From Bacteroidales bacterium UBA4345 (lineage in GTDB: Bacteria; Bacteroidota; Bacteroidia; Bacteroidales; Paludibacteraceae), in NCBI GenBank assembly GCA_002396385.1, contig DGTD01000100.1, positions 100,002-164,001 on the forward strand: a stretch of 64,000 nucleotides of DNA. The letters are read 5' to 3'. The notes below the pieces were generated by a model that had not been told where the DNA came from, did no database searches, and worked only from the letters and a program-made list of their open reading frames with translations. Every line of letters starts with the position of its first letter. Positions within the stretch are counted from its first letter, which is position 1. Shown here one piece after another: positions 45,816 through 54,197 of this stretch. The translations under genes and the position numbers were made by a program.

Positions 45816-46808
45816 TTATTTAGGAACCTCTACACTATTCACCACTTCGGTAATAACCTTTTGAACGGTTATCCCATCCATTTCGGCTTCAGCTGTAAGC
45901 GATATACGGTGTTGCAAGACAGGGACAGCAAGAATCTTGACATCGTCTGGAGCCACATAGGAACGGCCATGCAACAGAGCAAACGCCTTAGAAGCCTGCA
46001 ACAAGGCAATGCTGGCACGAGGCGACGCACCCACATAAATAGAGTTGTGCGAACGTGTCGACTGGACAATAGTCGCAATATAGCGCATTGCTTTCTCATC
46101 GATAAACACATTCGATGCCAGACGACGTAAATCAAGAAGTTCTTGTTTCGAGACAACAGGAGCGATGTCTTCAAGTCGCGAGAAGGCTTGGGAACGGTTG
46201 TGGGCAGCCAGGACACGAACTTCACCATCGAGGCTCGGGTAGCCCACCACCACTTTAAACATAAAGCGGTCCATTTGCGCCTCTGGCAAACGGTAGGTAC
46301 CCTCCTGTTCAATAGGGTTCTGCGTAGCCACAATGGTATAGATATCGCCCATCGGATAACGGGTACCATCGATGGTAGCCTGCCGCTCCTCCATCACTTC
46401 GAACAAAGCCGACTGTGTTTTGGCAGGAGCACGGTTGATTTCATCCACCAGGATGATGTCGCCAAACGCAGGCCCACGGTGGAACTCGAACTGGTTAGTG
46501 CCCATATTGAACACATTGGTACCCAGCACATCACTCGGCATAATATCGCTCGTAAACTGAATGCGCGAGAAATCCGCATCAACCAGTTTCGACACCAAAC
46601 GGGCAATAAGAGTTTTAGCCACCCCCGGCACGCCCTCAATCAAGACATGGCCGTTAGCAAGCAGCGCCGTAAGAACAAGGTCGGTACTCATTTCCTGACC
46701 GACAACCACACTTGCTATCTTTTCACGAATCTGCTGTATTTTTTCGTTGTACAAGTTCTGAGAGAACGTATCAGCAACGTTTTCTGTAACGAGACTGTTT
46801 GTATCCAT
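45816..46808 (-). CDS. MoxR-family AAA+ ATPase
   Basis: A 330-residue AAA+ ATPase with Walker A GVPGVAKT at 59-66, Walker B LVDEINR at 120-126, and the sensor-1 region IVATQNPIEQEGTYRLPEAQ. MoxR ATPases act as chaperone-like remodelling enzymes for membrane or secreted client complexes. The gene is flanked by DUF58 and DUF4350, 26 bp after the latter. Confidence 0.95.
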   Translation of the reverse strand: MDTNSLVTENVADTFSQNLYNEKIQQIREKIASVVVGQEMSTDLVLTALLANGHVLIEGVPGVAKTLIARLVSKLVDADFSRIQFTSDIMPSDVLGTNVFNMGTNQFEFHRGPAFGDIILVDEINRAPAKTQSALFEVMEERQATIDGTRYPMGDIYTIVATQNPIEQEGTYRLPEAQMDRFMFKVVVGYPSLDGEVRVLAAHNRSQAFSRLEDIAPVVSKQELLDLRRLASNVFIDEKAMRYIATIVQSTRSHNSIYVGASPRASIALLQASKAFALLHGRSYVAPDDVKILAVPVLQHRISLTAEAEMDGITVQKVITEVVNSVEVPK

Positions 46809-46834
46809 ATAATAAATTTGTTTCGTTTTATACT

Positions 46835-48256
46835 CTATTTAAAAACCGCCACCAACTGGTCGTGCACCAATTCACCCCGCAAGGCTGCCACAATCAAATT
46901 CATCCTGTCACTCATATCAGACAGCATAGCATCATCAACACGCACCAAACCATCAAGAACAGCATTCGCCTGTATCAAGAAACCCTTCATATCGGCATTC
47001 GGACACCCAACGGCAGCGGCAAGGAAAGCCGCATTCGGTGCAATCTTTTCATTTTCAGACAACTGTACATGCAAGCGGTCGGCCACTTCGCTAAAGAAGA
47101 ACACCACCTTATTTTTTAAGACAAGGGCAAGATCGCCATCAGCGTAGTAAAGGACTCCTACCTGGCGTACATAATCGGCAGTACGGTTTCGGTAGCCATC
47201 GAACAGAGGGACGGAATGACGTCGACGACGGAAGAGGAACACCGAGAACACTGCAGCTAACACAAAAAGCACAAACTTTGCCAAATCGCCATAGAAGTTT
47301 CCCATGTAGTTGTGATTAGTTTCCTTAGGAGCCATAACATCCTTAAACACAGGTTCCTTTTCATACGCTCCCTTATAAAATGTATAAGAATAACTTCCAT
47401 TACAATGAAGAGCAAGAGGCTGCAGACGATCAGATTTTCCCGTCTCAGCAGAATAAAGGCCAGAAGAACGCATTAAGGCATTCACCAAATCAACAGCACA
47501 CCAATGGTCGAAACTGATGCCAAAATTTGTAAAAAGCAGAGGAGTCGTTACCAAACTCATCACCGCCCCATTCTTTCTATTCTCACACCTTAACGCAATA
47601 GGCCTGCCACCGGCAGTAGCAGACACTCCACAAATGAATCCGTTCCTTTCCAACAAATCGGTCAAGTACGGGAGAGCTCTTTCATTGAAACTTCGTGTGC
47701 ACAGAAAAGAAGGTACCCGTACTTTTTTCTCCAGTCCGTCAACACAGACCTCCACCATCGGGAAAGATCCAGAATTAATAACCTTGACGAACTCAGAAGA
47801 AGAGAAGAATTCGCCTTCAACCAGTCCAATCGGTTCACCTTTAGGTCCATCTAACGTCTCCATATTTTCGAACTGACTGGCAATAAGCGTGTTGCGTCCG
47901 TCATATAGGCGATTAAACAGCGAATCGTCAATAGCCAGATCGTCAGCTTCCAAAAGAATGGCGTTAGTTCGTCCGAACGAGCTGCTATATTTAGCAACCG
48001 GGGTATTTGAAAAAAAAGCCGCCTCGTTTCCAACATATAACTCAAAGAAACTATTAGAATAAGGCTTATAAGGCTTCTTACACAGAGAATCGCTTTGAGC
48101 ATTCAGTACAGCCACGAAGAAGTTGCTCCCAAAAGGTTGTTTGGTATCGGAATCAAGAGTTTGGTCGAAAATCTTCACATCGCGCATACAGGCACTTAGA
48201 GAGAGCAAGGAGAGCAGGAACGCACCAGTCTTGAGAGAAATAGGGGAAAAACGCAT
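46835..48256 (-). CDS. DUF4350-like lipoprotein of the MoxR cluster
   Basis: A 473-residue protein with a lipobox (SLSAC, Cys23), a large extracytoplasmic domain (about 24-315; its NAILLEADDLAIDD segment resembles DUF4350), one helix at about 322-342 (LAKFVLFVLAAVFSVFLFRRRR) and a C-terminal cytoplasmic part. A lipid anchor plus a later helix is unusual. The assignment rests on cluster position and overall layout. It follows DUF4129 by 4 bp. Confidence 0.7.
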   Translation of the reverse strand: MRFSPISLKTGAFLLSLLSLSACMRDVKIFDQTLDSDTKQPFGSNFFVAVLNAQSDSLCKKPYKPYSNSFFELYVGNEAAFFSNTPVAKYSSSFGRTNAILLEADDLAIDDSLFNRLYDGRNTLIASQFENMETLDGPKGEPIGLVEGEFFSSSEFVKVINSGSFPMVEVCVDGLEKKVRVPSFLCTRSFNERALPYLTDLLERNGFICGVSATAGGRPIALRCENRKNGAVMSLVTTPLLFTNFGISFDHWCAVDLVNALMRSSGLYSAETGKSDRLQPLALHCNGSYSYTFYKGAYEKEPVFKDVMAPKETNHNYMGNFYGDLAKFVLFVLAAVFSVFLFRRRRHSVPLFDGYRNRTADYVRQVGVLYYADGDLALVLKNKVVFFFSEVADRLHVQLSENEKIAPNAAFLAAAVGCPNADMKGFLIQANAVLDGLVRVDDAMLSDMSDRMNLIVAALRGELVHDQLVAVFK

Positions 48257-48260
48257 ATGC

Positions 48261-48929
48261 CTATTTGATTACAGGAGTCAGACATTTCACAATAGCACGG
48301 GTATCAGCATCAACCTGTGCATACAAATCGGCATCGGCTTGAGAATTGCCGTAAACCACATTCAGAAAAACAGAGGTGACACGGAAGAAACAAGACTTCA
48401 AATTGTCACGCTTAAGTTCGTAGTAGTATTCAGTAGGAGTTTTAGCCTCATTCCATTTGACGACACCACACTCATTCATACTGTGCAAGGTACACAGGTA
48501 GAGCAACCTGATAGCACCCTTATAGTCGTGCCTGGCCACCAAATCGTCGACCTCTTTCCGATAATTGTGATTATAGATAGAGTTATAATCTATTTCGGCA
48601 GACTCCTTTTCTTCCTCCGCACTTCCCATAGAGAAACGCGGTTTTAAGCGAACCACGATGAACACAAGAGCAAAGATTATAACAGCAACAACTATATAAG
48701 AGAAGCAATCGGCAATAATCTGGAAAAGATTGACAATATAATCTTCAAGATCATTAGACTTCCGCACCTTAGGCTCCCATTTCTCAAATTTAGTTTTAGG
48801 GCTATAATCGATTACTTTCTCTGTTATTTTTTCCAACTTCGTTTTCTCTTGCTGTTTTTCTTCACCACCACATGCCGAAAATACGAGAGAAAGAAAAACA
48901 GAGAACAAGATAAGTATATAATTCTTCAT
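48261..48929 (-). CDS. DUF4129 domain protein with lipobox
   Basis: A 222-residue protein with a signal peptide and lipobox VFSAC (Cys20), one internal helix at about 82-105 (FSYIVVAVIIFALVFIVV) and a C-terminal DUF4129 domain (HDYKGAIRLLYLCTL ... KTPTEYYYELK). Function unknown; as in other MoxR clusters it sits between SpoIIM-like and DUF4350 genes. It overlaps the SpoIIM-like gene by 4 bp. Confidence 0.82.
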   Translation of the reverse strand: MKNYILILFSVFLSLVFSACGGEEKQQEKTKLEKITEKVIDYSPKTKFEKWEPKVRKSNDLEDYIVNLFQIIADCFSYIVVAVIIFALVFIVVRLKPRFSMGSAEEEKESAEIDYNSIYNHNYRKEVDDLVARHDYKGAIRLLYLCTLHSMNECGVVKWNEAKTPTEYYYELKRDNLKSCFFRVTSVFLNVVYGNSQADADLYAQVDADTRAIVKCLTPVIK

Positions 48930-49885
48930 CGCGTAACAGACATTTTTTGTTTTTTGTATACCTTATAAGGTATCAGTACATAATAGAAGACTATAAAGGA
49001 GAACGACCCGAAGATGAGTAATAATTTAACCACCAGCGGGTATTGGACCTGCCTAGTAATAAAGCCTTCAAAAAAAGCGGCAACGACAAACAACGGAAGA
49101 ACTGAAGCCAGAATCTTTATAGACTCCATTCCAGTTTTACGGAAAGCGACCAAACGCGGATACGACCCGGGGAATACCCAACCCCGACTCAAACGGAATG
49201 CCGCTCCTGCGGCAATAACCAGCGAAGATATCTCGAAGGCCCCATGAATCCATATAGCAGTCATAGACTGGAAGCCGACTCCGTGCAAAAAGAAAATGGA
49301 TTGGAAGCACCCCAACATAATACCATTGGAATGGAGAAATTTCAGAGGTCCGACAAAAGGGAGGACACCCATTCCATACATTTTAAAAGTAACCCACAAA
49401 TTATTCAGCATAATCCGCTGGAAGGAGTCGAACATATCGCCACCACTATAAACATCGGTAGGTTTTCCAGCAGCAATGTTTTCCAGAGTCATTTCCACAT
49501 AACCCGGACCCAGCACCTCAGAAATATAGGACTCGTCGCGCAGGGAAAAAATAACCCCGGCAATAATGAAAGCAACGAATATGACCAACGCCAGCAACAA
49601 TTCATAACGAGCCTGTGCCACAATGGCCGGCACCTCGTCGGTCAGCATACGTATAAACTTCCGAAACGTGTTCACACGGGGTGCATAAACCTTTTGGTGC
49701 AGGTCTTTAGCAACCGTATTGAGGAAGTATACAACACGAGAATTCGGGAATTGCGTTTGCGCAAAAGCCAAATCGGACAAGACCTCTTGGTAGGACGTAG
49801 CGAGTTCCTCAGCCTTCAACGAACCCGTATCGCGGAAACGCTTCCATTTTTTTATATTATTACGTATAAACGCCTCTTCTTTCAT
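48926..49885 (-). CDS. SpoIIM-like membrane protein
   Basis: A 319-residue membrane protein of the stage II sporulation protein M family, here in a non-sporulating lineage. An N-terminal cytoplasmic helical part (about 1-95) precedes about five helices (108-128, 175-200, 215-240, 265-285, 290-310). GSFSFIVFYYVLIPYK closes the protein. First gene of the - strand MoxR operon and divergent from the RDD gene. Role unknown; probably an inner-membrane component of the MoxR system. Confidence 0.85.
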   Translation of the reverse strand: MKEEAFIRNNIKKWKRFRDTGSLKAEELATSYQEVLSDLAFAQTQFPNSRVVYFLNTVAKDLHQKVYAPRVNTFRKFIRMLTDEVPAIVAQARYELLLALVIFVAFIIAGVIFSLRDESYISEVLGPGYVEMTLENIAAGKPTDVYSGGDMFDSFQRIMLNNLWVTFKMYGMGVLPFVGPLKFLHSNGIMLGCFQSIFFLHGVGFQSMTAIWIHGAFEISSLVIAAGAAFRLSRGWVFPGSYPRLVAFRKTGMESIKILASVLPLFVVAAFFEGFITRQVQYPLVVKLLLIFGSFSFIVFYYVLIPYKVYKKQKMSVTR

Positions 49886-49941
49886 TCTTCAATTGATTAA
49901 ATACAGATTTTCCATTGAAACATAGTTTAAGGAAACCTGGC

Positions 49942-49972
49942 TTTGCAATACAACTATTTTTTTGCAACTTTG
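49942..49972 (+). promoter_or_regulatory. promoter of the RDD gene
   Basis: TTTG at 49942-49945, 19-nt spacer, CAACTTTG at 49965-49972 (one mismatch to TAnnTTTG). The predicted leader is about 45 nt and A-rich. Confidence 0.6.
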
Positions 49973-50022
49973 TATCAACATGACACAAAAGCTATCAAAA
50001 CAAAGATATAAAAAAATACAAC

Positions 50023-50724
50023 ATGAGCGACGAAAAAATAAACATTCTAACAGGAGAATATGTTACGCTAAGTTACGGGAAAGCAGAGCTTGTCCAACGT
50101 ATCGGATCCGTCATTATCGACTGGCTCGCACTCGGATTGGCCTGCTATATGCTATTTGAGATAGAGGGTTTCTTAGGAATTCCTTGGGGAATAAGATCTG
50201 TTTACGAGTATGTTATATTTATCACACTACCATTCGTAGATCTATTTTTAGAATATATAACAAAAGGTTACACCTTAGGTAAAAAGTTACTCGGCATACG
50301 AATTATCAGCGACGAATGTGTACCTCCCACATTTTTACAATGTTTCATGCGATGGCTTATATTCCCTATCGACTTTTGGGTGGTAGGTCTGATTCTAATC
50401 GGCAACAAAGGGCAACGCCTCGGCGACATGGCCTCGGGATGTCAATGCATCTGCGATAAAGAGAACAGCCAAGAGCCGGTAGACCTGGACGAAGAGTTCA
50501 ACTATCTGAGTCCCAAATACAAAGTTCGTTATCCGGAAGCAACAAAACTAACAATCAAAGAAGTGGAAACGATTAACAAAGTACTCTATCATAAATACTA
50601 CAAGGTTCACCGTGAGAAGACAGCCTCGTTGGTTGAGCAAAAACTGGGTATTAAGCGGACATCGAACAGCACATCGACTTTCTTGAAAAAGGTACTATAC
50701 GACTACAAGCACATGAACATGTGA
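50023..50724 (+). CDS. RDD family membrane protein
   Basis: A 233-residue protein with the RDD domain (about 18-150): the Arg of RIGSVIIDW near 26-34, GYTLGKKLLGIRI, and QCFMRWLIFPID. Three helices are expected in that domain, followed by a long charged cytoplasmic tail. It is transcribed away from the SpoIIM-DUF58 operon and, as in related clusters, probably belongs to the same functional unit. A strong terminator follows. Confidence 0.88.
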   Translation: MSDEKINILTGEYVTLSYGKAELVQRIGSVIIDWLALGLACYMLFEIEGFLGIPWGIRSVYEYVIFITLPFVDLFLEYITKGYTLGKKLLGIRIISDECVPPTFLQCFMRWLIFPIDFWVVGLILIGNKGQRLGDMASGCQCICDKENSQEPVDLDEEFNYLSPKYKVRYPEATKLTIKEVETINKVLYHKYYKVHREKTASLVEQKLGIKRTSNSTSTFLKKVLYDYKHMNM

Positions 50725-50767
50725 GTAAAACCTCTTTCGCACTTTTATTCAAATAGTCTATAACAAC

Positions 50768-50799
50768 AAAGAAGGCGGATTTCTTAATCCGCCTTCTTT
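50768..50799. terminator. bidirectional terminator between RDD and spt genes
   Basis: A 14-bp perfect stem (50768-50781 with 50786-50799), tctt loop, T-run on both strands. It ends the RDD gene and the facing serine palmitoyltransferase gene. Confidence 0.92.
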
Positions 50800-50821
50800 T
50801 ATAATATAAGAATATCAATGC

Positions 50822-52018
50822 TTATTTAATTATACCCAACTGACGCGCGCATTTGGCAAGTTTGTCAAGGGCAAAATCGACCTGTTCTTTCGTGTTGGTA
50901 GCCATGAGAGAGAAACGGATAAGCGTATCTTCAGGCGGGACAGCAGGGGAAACGACCGGATTGATGAAAACACCTTCATCAAAAGCCATTTTAGTAAACA
51001 TATAAGTTTTGTCGTTATCACGAATATACAATGGGATAATAGGCGTTTCGGTTGGTCCTATTTCGAAACCGAGGTTACGGAAACCATCAATCGCATAACG
51101 TGTAATTTCCCAGAGATGGGTTTGGCGTTCGGGCTCGCTCTTGATTATCTCTAAAGCAGCCAATGCAGCAGCAGTAGCGGCAGGAGTCATGCTGGCACTG
51201 AAGATATAGGAATAAGCCGAATGCCTCAACCAGTTGATCACGCTTGAGTCGGCTGCACAAAAACCGCCAATAGAGGCCATCGACTTTGAAAAAGTACCCA
51301 TAATAAGGTCAACATCTTTAGTCAGGCCAAAATGGTCACAAACGCCACGTCCCTGATTACCGAAGACACCCAAGCTATGGGCTTCGTCGACATAGACGGC
51401 AGCCTCGTATTTTTTTGCGAGTTCTACTATTTTAGGAAGTTTGGCAACATCGCCTTCCATACTATAGACACCATCCACAACAATTACTTTAACAGCCTTA
51501 GGGTCGCACATCTGCAACTTTTGCTCCAGACTGTCCATATCGTTGTGCTTGAACTTCAGCTTATTTTTGGAAGGAGTCATGGCCAACTGAACACCAGTTA
51601 TAATAGAGGCATGGTCACGCTCATCGTAGATAATATAGTCGTGCGGACCCACCAACTTAGGAATAACACCCATGTTAACATTGAAGCCAGCCGACACACA
51701 AATTGCCTCGTCTTTACCCACATATTCAGCCAACTTTTTTTCTAGCTCAATATGAATATCAAGAGTACCATTCAAGAAACGAGAGCCAGCGCAACCTGTA
51801 CCATATTTTTCAGTTGCCTCAATGGCAGCCTGCTTGATTTTAGGGTGATTGGTAAGGCCCATGTAACTATTAGAACCGAACATAAGGACTTTCTTCCCAT
51901 CCATTATCACCTCGCTATCTTGCGCGCTGCAAATTTCACGGAAATAAGGATACAATCCTAAAGCTCTTACACGCTGAGGTTCGGTATACTTTGCCAGTTT
52001 CTCTTGTAATAAACCCAT
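50822..52018 (-). CDS. spt: serine palmitoyltransferase (alpha-oxoamine synthase family)
   Basis: PLP enzyme that condenses serine with an acyl-CoA, first step of sphingolipid synthesis. In 398 residues I see the PLP lysine K245 in GTFSKS, the base-stacking H136 in RDHASI, and D211/H214 in YVDEAHSLG; the start MGLLQEKLAKY is very like the Bacteroides enzyme. Glycine C-acetyltransferase and 8-amino-7-oxononanoate synthase are related alternatives, but length and N-terminus favour Spt. Implies sphingolipid-containing membranes. Confidence 0.85.
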   Translation of the reverse strand: MGLLQEKLAKYTEPQRVRALGLYPYFREICSAQDSEVIMDGKKVLMFGSNSYMGLTNHPKIKQAAIEATEKYGTGCAGSRFLNGTLDIHIELEKKLAEYVGKDEAICVSAGFNVNMGVIPKLVGPHDYIIYDERDHASIITGVQLAMTPSKNKLKFKHNDMDSLEQKLQMCDPKAVKVIVVDGVYSMEGDVAKLPKIVELAKKYEAAVYVDEAHSLGVFGNQGRGVCDHFGLTKDVDLIMGTFSKSMASIGGFCAADSSVINWLRHSAYSYIFSASMTPAATAAALAALEIIKSEPERQTHLWEITRYAIDGFRNLGFEIGPTETPIIPLYIRDNDKTYMFTKMAFDEGVFINPVVSPAVPPEDTLIRFSLMATNTKEQVDFALDKLAKCARQLGIIK

Positions 52019-52096
52019 TTGAATTAAAAACTAATAATTGAGTTAGTGCGGCAAACGATATAAACATCAACATGACCCATACCGGTGTCGCAAACG

Positions 52097-52104
52097 CAAA
52101 AATA
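52097..52104 (-). promoter_or_regulatory. -7 box upstream of spt
   Basis: TATTTTTG on the - strand, full match to TAnnTTTG, about 80 nt before the start codon. Confidence 0.45.
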
Positions 52105-52235
52105 CGGAAAAATAGTATTCATCATACACTAAATGATATATTTTTGCGCCTTTTTACTTCAAAAAGGGAACATTTGTATATTAAATGCCAATAACCGCCC
52201 TCCCCGTCTTGCCGTTTAAGCAAAAAAAGAATACG

Positions 52236-52265
52236 ACAAAAAAAGGGTGGCATGCCGCCACCCTT
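52236..52265 (-). terminator. terminator after the type A cargo gene
   Basis: Nine-bp stem (52243-52251 with 52257-52265), 5-nt loop, followed on the - strand by a run of eight T. Lies 21 nt after the stop at 52286. Confidence 0.88.
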
Positions 52266-52285
52266 CCATATCGGATTTTATTTCA

Positions 52286-53332
52286 TTATTTCTTAAAGAC
52301 GCCCTTAGCGTAATTCACGCCATCAACAACAACACGGATGAAGTAGTTACCAGGCACAAGGTCGGCAGTTTCAAGGTTGAGTGCGTTCTCGCCTTCAACC
52401 AGGTTGTATGTACCGAAATCCTTAATCTTGCGTCCAGCAGCATCTACGACGTCGATATTGGCCTCAGCAGCATTGTTGATTCTGACAGAAGCGTTCAAAA
52501 AGTCGTGGAACGGATTAGGGAACACGTTGATGTGGACATTATTATCGGCAACAGACTTACCATTGAGGAGTTGTTTAGACTCTGCTTGGGCACCCGGCAG
52601 ATAATAAGCTTGCTCGGTAGTGTAGTTTCCACAAGTGCAATTGCAGTCGCTAGCCACATGGTTTTCCAAAACGATCAGAACTGGGTAACGAACGCCTTCA
52701 GCGTAGTATTGGTAACGTGTGGTTTGAATGGTATATGTGAGCGAGCCAGCCTGTTGCTGGTAGTTTTTAACCAATTTCACACGCAACACGTTGTTGTAAA
52801 CATTGCCATCAGGCAGCTCAAGTGTACCCCAAGCATCGGCCTCAGAGGTATATGTACCAGTGATAGGTTCAACCGTAGAGCCAGTGATATAGGAACCATT
52901 CATCGAGCCAGTGATAACATCACGATAAGCCATAGGGAACTTCATATCGACAATAGGCTGTGCGAACTCAATTTTAACGCCACCATTCGAAAGTCCCCAA
53001 TAGCGTTTTTCGGTATTAGTAATTTCGAAATAAGTGGTTTTTTCGCCACCCTCATCAACAGCAAGAAGCGTGTTACGAGAAGAAAGGTCGATATTTCCAA
53101 TTGGTGTTGCCACATTTTCAGCCTGGGCAATGGTCATACCTTTAATTTCCTTTGCGCCAGAAAAATTCCAATATTGGTTAGCACCGCCATTACCTTGCGG
53201 CAGATATTCAATCTGTTTCATAGCGCGAACGTCACCTGCATTCAAGCCGTTCACCCTGTATGTAATCTTGTTTTGGGCCATTAAAGAAGAAGCCGACAAC
53301 AAGAGTAAAGCAGCAGTAAATATTTTCTTCAT
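52286..53332 (-). CDS. secreted protein with type A type IX sorting domain
   Basis: With the ATG at 53332 (MKKIFTAALLL) it has 348 residues: signal peptide (ends near SLMAQ), a beta-rich mature domain of unknown family (about 20-260) with a CNCTCGNY cysteine cluster near 220, and a C-terminal sorting domain of about 80 residues (DVVDAAGRKIKDFG ... VPGNYFIRVVVDG). The 32 codons upstream of this ATG are not signal-peptide-like and overlap the predicted promoter, so I exclude them. Confidence 0.85.
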   Translation of the reverse strand: MKKIFTAALLLLSASSLMAQNKITYRVNGLNAGDVRAMKQIEYLPQGNGGANQYWNFSGAKEIKGMTIAQAENVATPIGNIDLSSRNTLLAVDEGGEKTTYFEITNTEKRYWGLSNGGVKIEFAQPIVDMKFPMAYRDVITGSMNGSYITGSTVEPITGTYTSEADAWGTLELPDGNVYNNVLRVKLVKNYQQQAGSLTYTIQTTRYQYYAEGVRYPVLIVLENHVASDCNCTCGNYTTEQAYYLPGAQAESKQLLNGKSVADNNVHINVFPNPFHDFLNASVRINNAAEANIDVVDAAGRKIKDFGTYNLVEGENALNLETADLVPGNYFIRVVVDGVNYAKGVFKK

Positions 53333-53356
53333 ATCATTAAAATTTTTATTTTTCCC

Positions 53357-53364
53357 CAAATATA
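53357..53364 (-). promoter_or_regulatory. -7 box upstream of the type A cargo gene
   Basis: TATATTTG on the - strand, full match to TAnnTTTG, 25 nt before the chosen ATG; supports that start. Confidence 0.55.
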
Positions 53365-53450
53365 ACAAGAAATTCCGATTAAACGTCACTAATACACCAA
53401 CATTTTTATCAACAACGGAATAAAACACAGGAAGAATTTTCTTTCAATCA

Positions 53451-54197
53451 TTATTCGGGATGAGACCTCACAAAGTTTTCCGCCTGCCCAATAGCGTATA
53501 ATTTGCCTACATCCACCATTTGCAGGTCAGCAGATTCCCGTCCGACAATGTTTAACTTATCGGCTTCCTTCAAATAGAAATCCATTATAGGAAACTTTTC
53601 GGGATAACCACACATCAAATCAAAAACCCTCGGCGAAATAACATGGATGCCGGAAAAAGCCAGACGGTGGTATTTGTCGGGAGATAGGTTTTTATAAGGC
53701 GATTTCACTTCGCCAGTCGCGATATTAGTCCAACCCACCAAGCGGTTATTTTCAGCCGCATTGAACAGAAGATAGCGCTGTGTCTCGCGTTCACTAACCA
53801 GAAGAGAGACATCGGCGCCAGAACGCACATGGTCGTCGTAAAGTTTGGTCAGGTCGACATTCGACAAGATATCGACATTGTGTATAAGGACAGGTTCCCC
53901 TCCTTCCAACAAAGGAATAGCCTTACGGACACCTCCCCCGGTATCGAGCAAACAGGCTCTTTCATCAGAAACCCGGATATCGATACCAAAGTTATTGTGG
54001 GCTTTCAAGAAATCGATAATCAGCCCGCCAAAATGATGCACATTGACCACAATATGTTCACAACCTGCATTTTTCAGTCGTTCGACCACCCTCTCAAGCA
54101 AAGTTTTCCCCGCGATTTCAACAAGCGCCTTAGGTAGAGAGTCGGTAATCGGCTTCAGACGTGAGCCAATACCGGCGGCGAAAATCATGGCTTTCAT
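53451..54197 (-). CDS. nucleotidyltransferase (sugar-1-phosphate type)
   Basis: A 248-residue GT-A-like nucleotidyltransferase with AAGIGSRLKPITDSLPKAL at 7-25 (nucleotide-binding loop and basic residue), HNVDILSNVDL (metal site Asp) and LAFSGIHVISPRVFD. It resembles MurNAc-1-P or mannose-1-P uridylyl/guanylyltransferases; the substrate cannot be fixed here. No kinase partner such as AmgK is adjacent. Overlaps the S41 protease gene by 4 bp. Confidence 0.88.
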   Translation of the reverse strand: MKAMIFAAGIGSRLKPITDSLPKALVEIAGKTLLERVVERLKNAGCEHIVVNVHHFGGLIIDFLKAHNNFGIDIRVSDERACLLDTGGGVRKAIPLLEGGEPVLIHNVDILSNVDLTKLYDDHVRSGADVSLLVSERETQRYLLFNAAENNRLVGWTNIATGEVKSPYKNLSPDKYHRLAFSGIHVISPRVFDLMCGYPEKFPIMDFYLKEADKLNIVGRESADLQMVDVGKLYAIGQAENFVRSHPE

